Source: Planctomycetota bacterium (lineage in GTDB: Bacteria; Planctomycetota; Uabimicrobiia; Uabimicrobiales; Uabimicrobiaceae). From it: a stretch of DNA of 64,000 bases. The notes beneath the pieces are model-generated. The model did not search any database, was not told the origin of the DNA, and worked only from the letters and a program-made list of their open reading frames with translations. The stretch spans positions 1 through 64,000 of the forward strand of contig JAJDCR010000069.1 of NCBI GenBank assembly GCA_029260735.1, written 5' to 3'. Shown here piece by piece: positions 28,604 to 36,983 of the stretch (position 1 is its first letter; each line of letters begins with the position of its first letter). The translations under genes and the position numbers were made by a program.

Positions 28604-30052
28604 ATGGATCAAATCTTAGTTTTTCTCGGCGAGTTAACAGAATCTCTTAGTACCGCTCATACTAGAGTCGGTATTTCCCGAGCAGCCGCCTGTGTTTTAG
28701 AAAAACATATTGCTATTTTGGGGTTTGAGTTAGCTTGGGAAAATGAGTTCGTTTTGGTGGAAGGAAAGAAGGTTTCTCAGCAAAAACGGGATGAATCAAA
28801 AAGTATCGTCTGGAGAAAAAATGAGTCTTTTATTTGCGAAGTAAATTTTTTGGATAAATGCGAAGAAAAACGCATTGCTCAGAGAATGAAAGCCCACTAC
28901 ATAATCGTCTTATCTTGGCAGGGAGACAAAAAAGGCGGAGGAGTTTTTTATTTAAAGAAAATTCCTCTATGGCTAGAGCCAGAACTGCTAAAGCACATAG
29001 CCAAACTCTTTTCTCTCGTTCAAGGGAATTGCTATTTAGTGGAAAAGGTCGCAAAACTTTCGCAAAGTGCTCATCATTCTAAACGTGAGCTAGAAAGCCA
29101 ACTCAAAGTAAACAAAGTTCCTTTGCCCATGACGTCCAAAAGTTCTGTTATGAATCAGGTAATAGAAAAGGCGAAGCTAGTTGCCTCTCACAATACAACT
29201 GTTCTCATTCTGGGAGAATCAGGAACAGGTAAAGAGGTTTTTGCCACCTATATTCACAATCTCTCGCGGCGTTCTCACAAATCGTTCATTGCAATCAACT
29301 GCGGAGCAATACCCGATTCATTATTGGAAAGCGAACTATTCGGTCATGAGAAAGCTGCTTTCACGGGAGCCCAAAATCGGCATACGGGTTATTTAGAAAG
29401 AGCTCATGGAGGAACTCTTTTTTTGGATGAAGTGGCTGAGTTACCTTTATTAGCTCAGGTCAAGCTACTAAGGTTCTTACAGGAAGGGACATTCTTAAGG
29501 GTGGGGGGAGAGGACGTTATTTCATCTAACGTCCGTATTATTACCGCGACAAACCGCTCTCTCTTGGGTATGATAAATAAGGGAGATTTTCGAGAAGACC
29601 TCTATTATCGTCTCCATGTTTTTCCCATTGTTTTACCACCGCTAAGAGAGAGAAAAGAAGATTTACCTCCTCTCGTTAGCGAGTTAATGGTGCAAATTTC
29701 TCAACGAATGGAAATATCTCTTCCTCAAATAAACCCTCAAACAATGGAGCGGCTACTCAAGTACTCTTGGCCCGGAAATATTCGCGAACTAGCCAATGTT
29801 TTAGAAACAGCGATCATTTTAAGAAAAGATAATCGCATTTGCTTACTCGAAAACTTTGGCAAAGAAATTTCTCCTGTCGCCAAGATTGAAACCTTGGACG
29901 AAGCGATAAAAACATGCATAGAGCAGGGGCTTTTTCAGAGCAAAGGTAAAATTTACGGTGCCGATGGAGCGGCTCATTATTTAAAAATGAAACCAGGTAC
30001 TTTGCAAAGTAAAATGAAAAAACTAGGCATTGACCATCGAAAATTTCGCTAA
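28604..30052 (+). CDS. Sigma-54-dependent transcriptional activator
   Basis: 482 residues. The N-terminal ~165 residues form a sensor region that I do not recognise (no REC domain, GAF not evident). The AAA+ domain has Walker A GESGTGKE (204-211), the sigma-54 contact loop as AAFTGA (251-256) instead of GAFTGA, Walker B TLFLDE (271-276) and sensor I TATNRS. A C-terminal Fis-type helix-turn-helix (about 448-482; GADGAAHYLKMKPGTLQSKMKKLGI) resembles that of NorR. It should drive sigma-54 promoters on an unknown signal. The reductase gene follows after 13 bp and is probably co-transcribed. Confidence 0.9.
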   Translation: MDQILVFLGELTESLSTAHTRVGISRAAACVLEKHIAILGFELAWENEFVLVEGKKVSQQKRDESKSIVWRKNESFICEVNFLDKCEEKRIAQRMKAHYIIVLSWQGDKKGGGVFYLKKIPLWLEPELLKHIAKLFSLVQGNCYLVEKVAKLSQSAHHSKRELESQLKVNKVPLPMTSKSSVMNQVIEKAKLVASHNTTVLILGESGTGKEVFATYIHNLSRRSHKSFIAINCGAIPDSLLESELFGHEKAAFTGAQNRHTGYLERAHGGTLFLDEVAELPLLAQVKLLRFLQEGTFLRVGGEDVISSNVRIITATNRSLLGMINKGDFREDLYYRLHVFPIVLPPLRERKEDLPPLVSELMVQISQRMEISLPQINPQTMERLLKYSWPGNIRELANVLETAIILRKDNRICLLENFGKEISPVAKIETLDEAIKTCIEQGLFQSKGKIYGADGAAHYLKMKPGTLQSKMKKLGIDHRKFR

Positions 30053-30065
30053 AAAAGGAAAAAAA

Positions 30066-30596
30066 ATGACAAATTACGTTTACATAGCAACAAGCCTTGA
30101 TGGATTCATTGCGACAAGTGATGGAGGAATCGAGTGGCTAGAGGAAATTCCCAATCCAGAAAAAAGCGATTATGGATATGCTCAGTTTATCTCAAATATT
30201 GATGCCATAGTGATGGGACGCAATAGTTTTGAAAAAGTATTAACTTTTGGCCCTTGGCAATACAAAAAGCCTGTTTTTGTTCTTAGCAATAGTTTACGGA
30301 ATGTACCAGAGGATATCAGAGACAAAGTAAAAATTATTAGGGGAGAAATAATAGACTTGGTGAGTGATTTAAACCAGAAGGGTTACATTAATTTGTACAT
30401 CGACGGTGGTGTCACAGTGCAGAGTTTTCTGAAACAAGATCTCATTGATGAGATGATTATCACAAAAATCCCCATACTTTTGGGAAATGGCTTTCCTCTT
30501 TTTGATCAGTTAAAGAAAAGTTTAAAGTTTAGCCACAAATCAACAGAAGTTTACAGTAATGCTCTTGTCAAAAGTCATTATGTGAGAGAGAGATAA
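30066..30596 (+). CDS. Dihydrofolate reductase-like (RibD C-terminal family) protein
   Basis: Start at ATG 30066 after AAGGAAAA; an in-frame ATG at 30030 inside the upstream gene is unlikely. 176 residues of the YyaP/RibD_C group: YIATSLDGFIATSDGGIEWL, VMGRNSFEKVL, LYIDGGVTVQSFL. NADPH-binding oxidoreductase fold; the substrate is usually unknown in this group. It sits 13 bp after the sigma-54 activator gene. Confidence 0.85.
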   Translation: MTNYVYIATSLDGFIATSDGGIEWLEEIPNPEKSDYGYAQFISNIDAIVMGRNSFEKVLTFGPWQYKKPVFVLSNSLRNVPEDIRDKVKIIRGEIIDLVSDLNQKGYINLYIDGGVTVQSFLKQDLIDEMIITKIPILLGNGFPLFDQLKKSLKFSHKSTEVYSNALVKSHYVRER

Positions 30597-30606
30597 TTCG
30601 TGCAGT

Positions 30607-31494
30607 TCACATATCAATTCCACTCTCTGCGTGACGAATGCTCTGAGCTATAATCTGAGGATAGGTTTTCCATTTATCTTTACTGACTTTGATCACTCGA
30701 TAGCCTACCGGCGCAGGATTTTCTTGATACTGGAATGTTCCTGAGTTAATCCCGTAAATTAGATTTATGCCCTGATATTTAATCTCGCTTGTATTATTAT
30801 GGTCATGCCCGCAAAAGAAAGCCTCGACGTTTCCTTCCTTTTTACACAATTCAAATTGACCGGACTGGAGGTGGGAAACACAAGGCGCTTCTAGATTTTC
30901 TCCTATTCTTTCTTTTATTTCATTATGAGCATATAGATACTCTTGGCAAGGGATATGTTGAAAAACAAAGGTGCGCAAACTCTTGTCGTTGTTTTCTTGC
31001 ATCCATTTCAACTGAGAATCATCGACTCCATCGTATTTAGGATGGTCAGGATGATAAGGCAATAGATAACCCCCTGTGTCAAAAAAAAAGCATTGAAGGC
31101 TAAACCTCTTTGCTTCTAAGACTACTCGAAAGTTACTGGCCCCCTTAATCTTTTCAGATCCCATATCGACTAAGCTATGCTGGGCATTTCGCATAAGGGC
31201 TAAGAGTTCTTGGTGTCGATCCCGCTCGTCATCATCATGATTACCAAGCACGGCAGACCAGGGGACGGCAAAACTATCTACAAGATCAATGACCTCCTGC
31301 ATAGATTTTTCTTTGGAGGAGCACCATTGAGAATAAATAAGGTCTCCCGTAATAACGACATAGTCGGGCTTTTCGTTTGTGTAGGCTGTTGCGACAACGT
31401 CTCTTATCTTGGCTTGGTTATTTTCACCAGAGTCCCAGTGGAAATCGGTGAACTGTACGATAGTCAATACATCTTTTTTTATGGTATGTTGCAT
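30607..31494 (-). CDS. Calcineurin-like metallophosphoesterase
   Basis: 295 residues. The family motifs are in order: Asp17 and His19 in FTDFHWD, GDLIYS, GNHDDDE, a mid-chain His in FQHIPCQEY, and GHDHNN near the end. This resembles the bacterial and plant purple-acid-phosphatase-like group (DUF-type phosphoesterases of 300-400 residues). No signal peptide is visible, so it is probably cytoplasmic. Convergent with the reductase gene. Substrate unknown. Confidence 0.88.
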   Translation of the reverse strand: MQHTIKKDVLTIVQFTDFHWDSGENNQAKIRDVVATAYTNEKPDYVVITGDLIYSQWCSSKEKSMQEVIDLVDSFAVPWSAVLGNHDDDERDRHQELLALMRNAQHSLVDMGSEKIKGASNFRVVLEAKRFSLQCFFFDTGGYLLPYHPDHPKYDGVDDSQLKWMQENNDKSLRTFVFQHIPCQEYLYAHNEIKERIGENLEAPCVSHLQSGQFELCKKEGNVEAFFCGHDHNNTSEIKYQGINLIYGINSGTFQYQENPAPVGYRVIKVSKDKWKTYPQIIAQSIRHAESGIDM

Positions 31495-31543
31495 ATCAGT
31501 GGAGTGTTATAAAAGAGAAAAAGAAATTTTGGTTTTCTAGAAG

Positions 31544-31774
31544 CTATTCGTTTACTAGTAACCAGCCCAATATCCCAAAGTCTACCAAAGCAAATGTACA
31601 AAGCTTCCAGTTATTCAAAGAGCACCTAAACTCGGTTAAGTCAGGATGGGTTACTCTGTAATAGATCAAATACCCTATAGTCGGAACCAAAGCAGCGATC
31701 AAGAGAATTTTGATTGCTTTTCTTACTTTTTCTTTGTCCATTTTTTCCCTTTTTATAAAGAAGCCTTTTTTCAT
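31544..31774 (-). CDS. Small membrane protein, unknown
   Basis: 76 residues. A strong AAGGAGG six bases before ATG 31774 supports this start over the internal ATG twelve codons in. Two hydrophobic segments (about 22-40 and 60-75) with a cationic N-terminus and two Cys in between. No family recognised. It lies between the phosphoesterase gene and tmRNA on the same strand. Confidence 0.6.
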   Translation of the reverse strand: MKKGFFIKREKMDKEKVRKAIKILLIAALVPTIGYLIYYRVTHPDLTEFRCSLNNWKLCTFALVDFGILGWLLVNE

Positions 31775-31793
31775 ACAAACCTCCTTATTGCAT

Positions 31794-31842
31794 AAAAAAA
31801 GCCCATCAAAAGCAGAAATATTTCTGTAATGATGGACTTTTT
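31794..31842 (-). terminator. Rho-independent terminator of ssrA
   Basis: Minus strand: AAAAAGTCCATCA, a loop containing the secondary stem CAGAAAT/ATTTCTG, then TGATGGGCTTTTTTT. A long stem with a seven-T tract just after the tmRNA 3' end. Confidence 0.9.
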
Positions 31843-31847
31843 CATAA

Positions 31848-32207
31848 TGGAGGCGGCGGGAGTCGAACCCGCGTCCTGTGACAGCCTGTTAACAGCTTCT
31901 ACGCTTGTAGTTTATGATTTTTTTGTATTTCGGATTGCTATCGGTTCATAAACAAACCTCAAGGTCTCCTAACCTTCTTTTATTTCGCCGAGTTTCCTTC
32001 CGGTATGAAACAGGGCTATCTTACTGATTTTGCATTCGTCACACCGCGTAAGAGAAAGTGCTAGAATGTGGGTGCGTATTAAGCAGCCATACGTACAGGC
32101 ATATTGTTGCCAATTAAAAATTTTTTTCCAGGGTTTTACGAGGCCATCTGGAACCTCGAAGCGCCACTATTACCATAACATGTCCAGTCGATACCAATGT
32201 CGCCCCC
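31848..32207 (-). ncRNA. ssrA: tmRNA
   Basis: About 360 nt. The tRNA-like ends pair: 5' GGGGGCG (32207-32201) with 3' CGCCTCC (one G-U) plus discriminator A at 31848. The T-arm GCGGGTTCGACTCCCGC is present; CCA is not encoded. The tag reading frame at 32111-32079 reads GNNMPVRMAA then TAA, most likely with GGC as resume codon; a slightly longer tag cannot be excluded. It rescues stalled ribosomes together with SmpB, encoded 88 bp upstream on the same strand. Confidence 0.95.
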
Positions 32208-32248
32208 GATATTCGGGAGTTCTAAGGAAGATCTCCTAGAGTTTTTAT

Positions 32249-32277
32249 ATCCTAGCGAATTTTTCTGCTTGGATCAA
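32249..32277 (-). promoter_or_regulatory. ssrA: Candidate ssrA promoter
   Basis: Minus strand TTGATC (-35, 32277-32272) and TAGGAT (-10, 32254-32249) with a 17-bp spacer, about 40 bp before the mature tmRNA 5' end. It fits a sigma-70-type promoter with a processed 5' leader. Confidence 0.45.
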
Positions 32278-32294
32278 TGAAAAACTGACTTCTT

Positions 32295-32759
32295 TTAAGA
32301 AAAATTCTTTATTTCTCGGCGAGCGTCTTTTTCTCTTAAGCTTTGTCGTTTATCAGACTGACTCTTTCCTTTGGCTAAACCAATTTCCATTTTTGCCCAA
32401 CCACGATGAAAATAGATTTTTAAGGGAATGAGCGTATGTCCCTTTACAATCAGTTTGTTGCGTATACGGACAATCTCTCTGCGATGTAGGAGAAGTCTTC
32501 TTTTTCGTATAGGATCGTGGTTACTGTAGCCTCCTTTTTCATAAGTAGATATATTCATTTTATGAAGAAATATCTCCCTATCATTGAACAACTTACAGTA
32601 AGCGTCCACCATACTCACTTTACCTTGTCGAATCGATTTAATTTCCGTGCCAGTCAGCTCCAGGCCAACCTCGATTCGTTCCAAAATAGTATAGTTGAAA
32701 AAAGCCTTCTTGTTTTTAATAGAGCTAGGGCCGGGGGTGGGCTTTTTTGCTTTGCTCAT
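32295..32759 (-). CDS. smpB: SsrA-binding protein SmpB
   Basis: 154 residues with the family blocks throughout: NKKAFFNYTILE, GLELTGTEIKSIRQGKVS, DAYCK, RKRRLLLHRREI, PLKIYFHRGWAKMEIGLAKGK, and the basic C-terminal tail. Binds tmRNA and places it in the ribosomal A site. Adjacent to ssrA on the same strand. GAGGACC precedes ATG 32759. Confidence 0.97.
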   Translation of the reverse strand: MSKAKKPTPGPSSIKNKKAFFNYTILERIEVGLELTGTEIKSIRQGKVSMVDAYCKLFNDREIFLHKMNISTYEKGGYSNHDPIRKRRLLLHRREIVRIRNKLIVKGHTLIPLKIYFHRGWAKMEIGLAKGKSQSDKRQSLREKDARREIKNFS

Positions 32760-32809
32760 CAGGTCCTCTATTTTCTAAGACTAGGATAATTCCTAGCATT
32801 GAAACATAC

Positions 32810-33268
32810 CTAAGTACCACGCTCTTTCATACGAGCAATGTCTTTAACATTGCCTAAGGCGGCATTTCGTAAACTTTTGAGATAATCTTCGTTGAACTCA
32901 TCGTCATCCGGGTCAATTTTTCGAGCAATATCTTGGACATCCTTGTAGTCTTTTTGGATATCCAGAGCCGCTTGCATGGTATGTTTTTCCATCATTTTTA
33001 CTAAATCAGTTAAAAGCCTAGTCTCTAGTTCCATAAGACTTTTACTGGAATGAAGTTTGAGACGTTCAATCTCTCTGTCAGATTTTACGTCCAAAAGACG
33101 AATAACATATTCCTGGGCTTTTTTGCTCACTTCCATCCGATATTTTTTCTTACTTTTCCAGGGAATGTCTTTTTCCCCTTTTTGAATTTGCTTGGAAAGC
33201 GAATCGAAAAAATCTCTCTCGGTGAGACTTAAATCTTTACCGACATACTGAATAGAAAGGTTATCCAT
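32810..33268 (-). CDS. Charged helical protein, unknown
   Basis: Start at ATG 33268, with AGGGGG six bases upstream; the frame runs ten codons further to 33298, but those codons lie in the arm of a MITE-like element. 152 residues, Lys/Glu/Asp-rich, mostly helical, no Cys. The last third (DIARKIDPDDDEFNEDYLKS) is acidic. No family recognised. A mobile element sits only 15 bp before the start codon, so the native promoter may be displaced. Confidence 0.6.
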   Translation of the reverse strand: MDNLSIQYVGKDLSLTERDFFDSLSKQIQKGEKDIPWKSKKKYRMEVSKKAQEYVIRLLDVKSDREIERLKLHSSKSLMELETRLLTDLVKMMEKHTMQAALDIQKDYKDVQDIARKIDPDDDEFNEDYLKSLRNAALGNVKDIARMKERGT

Positions 33269-33282
33269 TTTAAACCCCCTTG

Positions 33283-33398
33283 GTAAGGGTGTCTTCATTC
33301 AGCTTATTTTTTGTACTTCCTTAAAGTAATAGTAAGGAAACTATCTTGAACTCAGTATTGTTAAGTCGCAAAAAAAAGCTGAATGAGAACACCCTTAC
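33283..33398. mobile_element. MITE-like element 1 (116 bp)
   Basis: Terminal inverted repeats of about 30 bp begin GTAAGGGTGTCTTCATTCAG on the left and, as reverse complement, GTAAGGGTGTTCTCATTCAG on the right. No coding capacity. Same length and family as element 2 at 33940-34055. I see no convincing target-site duplication. Confidence 0.75.
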
Positions 33399-33939
33399 AA
33401 TTTAAATTTACATTTAAAACAAAAAAAAATCCTAAACTCTTTTCTACGATCCTACATTCAGCAGCGAAAAAATCGTTTTTTTGATTTAATATAGGCAAAA
33501 TTAAGCGTTTTTTAGGGAACCCAGAACTCAGAATCCAGAATCCAGAATTCAGTAGAAAAATAGAAAAAAAAGACATTCCTATGGGATTTTTGGATTTCCC
33601 ACTGGATTCTCCTAAGAAACTTCAATATCTATGGGAGTTGTACCAGGATAAAATCGTAACTCGATTCGTAATCTTAATCGTAAATCTTAATCGTAATCTT
33701 TTCTTTTTTTTCGATTACGATTAAGATTTACGATTACGAACCGACTCACGAGCTACGAAAAGCTCAAAGTTTTTTCCATTTTTTACCCCGAAGCGAAGCT
33801 GGGGTTCGATTCTGACTACTGGATTTTGGATTCCATTTTACTTAACTTACAGCCCGATTAAAAAAAAGAAAAAACGTATCTTTTTCACTGCTGAAAGTGG
33901 GTAAGATTACATCGTTTTTCCAATTTTTGGATTTTACAG
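33399..33939. repeat. Non-coding low-complexity stretch between two MITEs
   Basis: 541 bp without a gene. It contains heptamer-like iterations (CAGAACTCAGAATCCAGAAT, then CCAGAATTCAG, around 33520-33550), and a large AT-rich hairpin at about 33661-33740 made of repeated TAATCGTAA/TTACGATTA units around a T-rich loop. Such heptamer arrays resemble the short tandemly repeated sequences known from some cyanobacteria. Confidence 0.55.
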
Positions 33940-34055
33940 GTAAGGGTGTGTCCTCCTTCAGCTAATCTCGTTATACAATTACAACTATGAATTAGAGTTA
34001 CCTCTCTAATTCATTAAAACATTGCAAAAAAAGCTGAAGGAGGACACACCCTTAC
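33940..34055. mobile_element. MITE-like element 2 (116 bp)
   Basis: A perfect inverted repeat of 24 bp (GTAAGGGTGTGTCCTCCTTC then AGCT) at both ends, 116 bp in total, equal to element 1. The right arms of both share a GCAAAAAA stretch and AAGCTGAA. Its last bases contain the stop codon of the neighbouring 34052-34546 gene. Confidence 0.8.
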
Positions 34056-34546
34056 ATACGGTACTTTTTTTGGATTTTTTGATAAAGACCGTTTAAGAGC
34101 TTTTCCCGAAATTTAATTTGTTCTAAGCTCAAACGAGATTGAATTAAAAGTTCTTTTTGTTCTTGTAATAACTGTTCAATTTCTTCTTTGTTCTCTTTTT
34201 GTTTTTCAATTTTCTTAATTTCCGCATTTTCTTGGTAGGTCATAAGTTTGTTAAGATTAATTTCAAGTAGCTCAACCAAACGCTTTTCACTCACACCTGT
34301 CTCTATAAGATTACGAAAATAGCTTAAAGTTGTTGGATTATTTCCTAAAAGAGCGACATAGTTGCCTAAAATTTCGTAGTTTCGCTGCCTCTGATGAGCC
34401 GATTTTTTACCACGATACCACTTATAAATATAATAAGGCCAAAAAAGTAAAACTAAAATACCCTTTAGCATACGCAAAGAAAAAAAAGGAGTTGCTGCCA
34501 CTGCTACTGCTGCTGTGAAAACTAGAATGTATTCCAAGTTTGTCAT
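34052..34546 (-). CDS. Membrane-anchored coiled-coil protein
   Basis: 164 residues. Hydrophobic N-terminus (two closely spaced segments, about 5-20 and 28-44), a basic segment, then a long Glu/Lys/Gln-rich coiled coil (about 95-160). GGAGAAATG precedes ATG 34546, 15 bp after the stop of the SpoIIE-type phosphatase gene, so the two are co-transcribed. Its TAA stop is contributed by MITE-like element 2, so the native C-terminus may have been longer. Function unknown; an accessory role to the phosphatase is possible. Confidence 0.65.
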   Translation of the reverse strand: MTNLEYILVFTAAVAVAATPFFSLRMLKGILVLLFWPYYIYKWYRGKKSAHQRQRNYEILGNYVALLGNNPTTLSYFRNLIETGVSEKRLVELLEINLNKLMTYQENAEIKKIEKQKENKEEIEQLLQEQKELLIQSRLSLEQIKFREKLLNGLYQKIQKKYRM

Positions 34547-34560
34547 GACATTTCTCCACC

Positions 34561-36246
34561 CTAAATCTTTTTCTTCACTCCGACCATAGTAATATCATCA
34601 AACTGTTCGGTGTCTCCAACAAAATCACAAATCTCTTTAAATATGTTATTGAGAATTTTATCGATGGGTAGCTGCGCATATTGTGCTGTCAATTTAACCA
34701 AGCGGTCTAAAGTAAACATATTTCCTTTATCGTCCAGAGATTCCGTTGCTCCGTCAGTAAAGAGAACTATCACATCATCTTTTTCTAAAACGAGCTTTTT
34801 TTCTTTCAAGTGAGGGCAAACAATATTATGCTTTAAACCTAAAACAACTCCACCCGCCTTAAACACAGTACATTTTTTTTGCCGTGCTCTGTAATGAATG
34901 ATATGTTCATGGCCAGCCGAAGTAAAAAGAAAATTTTTATTTTTAGAGTCCCAGAGCATTAGTAGAAGGCTCATAAATCGACCTGTTCCCCAAATGTCTT
35001 TTTCAAGAAGACGGGCTACTTGATCCAAAATTTCTCTCGGTGAAGTATAAAAAGGAGTCAAAGCTCGAATAAAGGAACGTACTTCACTCATAATAAGCCC
35101 TGCCGCAACCCCTTTACCCGCGACATCACCAATGCTTACATAAATATCATCGGTTACCTGGTCAGGAGGAATTTCTCGGAAGAGAAAATCGTAGTAATCT
35201 CCTCCAATTTCTTTGGCACTTTGCATAAGACCATAAAGATCTATGTCGACACTTTGGGGAATTGTTTTTGGAAGTAAACTTTCCTGGATATTCTTTCCGA
35301 TTTTAAGTTCTTGCTCACGTACTCGCTGTTCTTCTCTTTCTTCTTGAATGCTTATATCTTCAAAAGCATAGGCCGCTTGGATAGCAAATAATTCCAAAAT
35401 TTCGGTATCTCGGTCATCGGAAGCCAGCTCATCAATGAATAGAATTCCCAGAGGAACTTCTCCGACCGAAAGAGGAACTAAGCAACCAGAGTCCCAACTA
35501 GCGGGCGTATCCAGTATACGGAGGAACTCTTTTTTGTCTTCGTCGTTTTTAGCTTCAAATTTACCACATCCTCCCATAAACTCCATTCGACTATTTATAC
35601 GCATAGCCAGGAAAGCGTGTTGGCTTTCCATAATGTCAGAGGCCTCTTTGGTCACATTATCACAGAGTTCTTGGTAGGTTTGAGTTCGGAAAAGCTTAGG
35701 GGTTACAACTAGTAATCGTTGAACAAGTTCTTTACTATTTTTAATGTGGGCAATATTAAGTGCTTGCTCCGAACGTAAATTCCAAGATACCACCAAATTA
35801 CAAGCCGTTTGTAAAAGCTCTTTTTCGGTGAAGGGTTTTTTAATGTAGAGCCATTCATCTTGAGATTTAAAAATTTCTCGGATACCATCGACCCCTTGCC
35901 CACTCATATCAGTGACTACGGCACAGAGAAGAGAAGGAAATATCCGCTTTACCTCTCGTATACACTCTATTCCACTAACTTCTCCTTCTATTCCAATGTC
36001 AAAAAAGCCCACTGCAAGCTCTCGGCCATCGCTTTTAGCCTCTAAAGCCATACGAGTAGCGGCTTTCCCTGATAAAACGGGGAATATAGTATAGTCTGAG
36101 TCTTTTGCCTTTACTCGCGAATATTTTTGGGTAATATCGGCAACTTTACTAGAGAAGTTCGTCAATACCTTTTGGTAAAGTTTAAGACTCTCTTCCTCGG
36201 CATCTACGCAAAGGATGTTGAAGTTCCATAGATGTTTATCGGCCAA
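34561..36246 (-). CDS. Receiver-like / GAF / SpoIIE-type PP2C phosphatase
   Basis: 561 residues, starting with TTG 36246 behind AAGGAGA. An N-terminal receiver-like domain (about 8-150) has ILCVDAEEES and a Lys in IKKPF, but FFDIGIEGE at the phospho-acceptor site, so phosphorylation of the aligned Asp is plausible. A GAF-like domain (about 190-310) follows, then a PP2C/SpoIIE (RsbU) domain (about 325-561) with SAKEIGGDYYDFLF, IGDVAGKGVAAGLIMS, TSAGHEHIIHYR and VLFTDGATES, all metal-binding Asp present. Such proteins dephosphorylate anti-sigma antagonists. The partner switch is not in this window. It heads an operon with the coiled-coil protein. Confidence 0.88.
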   Translation of the reverse strand: MADKHLWNFNILCVDAEEESLKLYQKVLTNFSSKVADITQKYSRVKAKDSDYTIFPVLSGKAATRMALEAKSDGRELAVGFFDIGIEGEVSGIECIREVKRIFPSLLCAVVTDMSGQGVDGIREIFKSQDEWLYIKKPFTEKELLQTACNLVVSWNLRSEQALNIAHIKNSKELVQRLLVVTPKLFRTQTYQELCDNVTKEASDIMESQHAFLAMRINSRMEFMGGCGKFEAKNDEDKKEFLRILDTPASWDSGCLVPLSVGEVPLGILFIDELASDDRDTEILELFAIQAAYAFEDISIQEEREEQRVREQELKIGKNIQESLLPKTIPQSVDIDLYGLMQSAKEIGGDYYDFLFREIPPDQVTDDIYVSIGDVAGKGVAAGLIMSEVRSFIRALTPFYTSPREILDQVARLLEKDIWGTGRFMSLLLMLWDSKNKNFLFTSAGHEHIIHYRARQKKCTVFKAGGVVLGLKHNIVCPHLKEKKLVLEKDDVIVLFTDGATESLDDKGNMFTLDRLVKLTAQYAQLPIDKILNNIFKEICDFVGDTEQFDDITMVGVKKKI

Positions 36247-36398
36247 GGGAAGTCTCCTTGCTGGATTTTAGGGTGCACTTGTAAAAAATATGTGTAGAGC
36301 GTATCATAAATACTAGCATAGATTTTGGCTCGCGTCAATGAGATCTATGAGGAGATTTCAACGACACGAGCAATTTTTTAAGGTATAAGCGATAAAAA

Positions 36399-36983
36399 TT
36401 AGCTACGAAAATATCCTTTTTCGGTAATCCTTGCGATATCGGCTTCATCTGTCCAACGAATTTCACCTGTTTCCATATCAACTATTTGCAAAGTGATGTT
36501 GAAGGAGTTTACATCTACTCGATCCGTTTTTTGACGAATATTGGAAATAGTTCCCCGTAAAATCAACTTAGCTCCCGAAAGTTTTCCAATTTGAGGAATT
36601 TTTGTTGGGTCATAGAGGTCACTAGTGGTCATCCGAAGTTGTTTTAAAATATCATCAAGAGCTTGGTCGTCAATAAAAATAGCAGTACCGTTATTGATAA
36701 TTTGAGTTCGAATTTTTTCCATAATCAGGCGTGTATTAATATGTTCGTCTGTGTTGTTACGTAAGTTTTTCGCAAGAACCCAACGAGCCTCAGGATACCT
36801 TTCTCGCAAAGGACGAGATTGAGAAATAGAAGAAGCCATCTTATTACTAACTCTCTTTAAGTCACTGGCTGACCAGTCAGAGCCTGTTATGGTATCTACA
36901 TCAGTGGCTGTCCGAATTGTTCTACCACAACCGAGAGTGAATAAAAAGACAAGTATAAAAGCTAATTTCCATCGGAGTTTCAT
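36399..36983 (-). CDS. LpoB-like lipoprotein
   Basis: Start at ATG 36983 (GGGAGA upstream); the frame is open to 37130, but that part is a poor, very hydrophobic extension. 194 residues, lipobox TLGC. The sequence matches the LpoB penicillin-binding-protein activator family: KNLRNNTDEHINTRLIMEKI, ALDDILKQLRM, GAKLILRGTISNI, LQIVDMETGEIRWTDE. In enterobacteria LpoB stimulates the synthase PBP1b from the outer membrane. This suggests regulated peptidoglycan synthesis. Divergent from another lipoprotein gene at 37385. Confidence 0.85.
   Translation of the reverse strand: MKLRWKLAFILVFLFTLGCGRTIRTATDVDTITGSDWSASDLKRVSNKMASSISQSRPLRERYPEARWVLAKNLRNNTDEHINTRLIMEKIRTQIINNGTAIFIDDQALDDILKQLRMTTSDLYDPTKIPQIGKLSGAKLILRGTISNIRQKTDRVDVNSFNITLQIVDMETGEIRWTDEADIARITEKGYFRS

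Noticed and set aside
33268-33298. Upstream ATG 33298 as start of the 32810 gene
   Set aside because: It lies inside the arm of a mobile element and has no RBS, while ATG 33268 has AGGGGG at good spacing.
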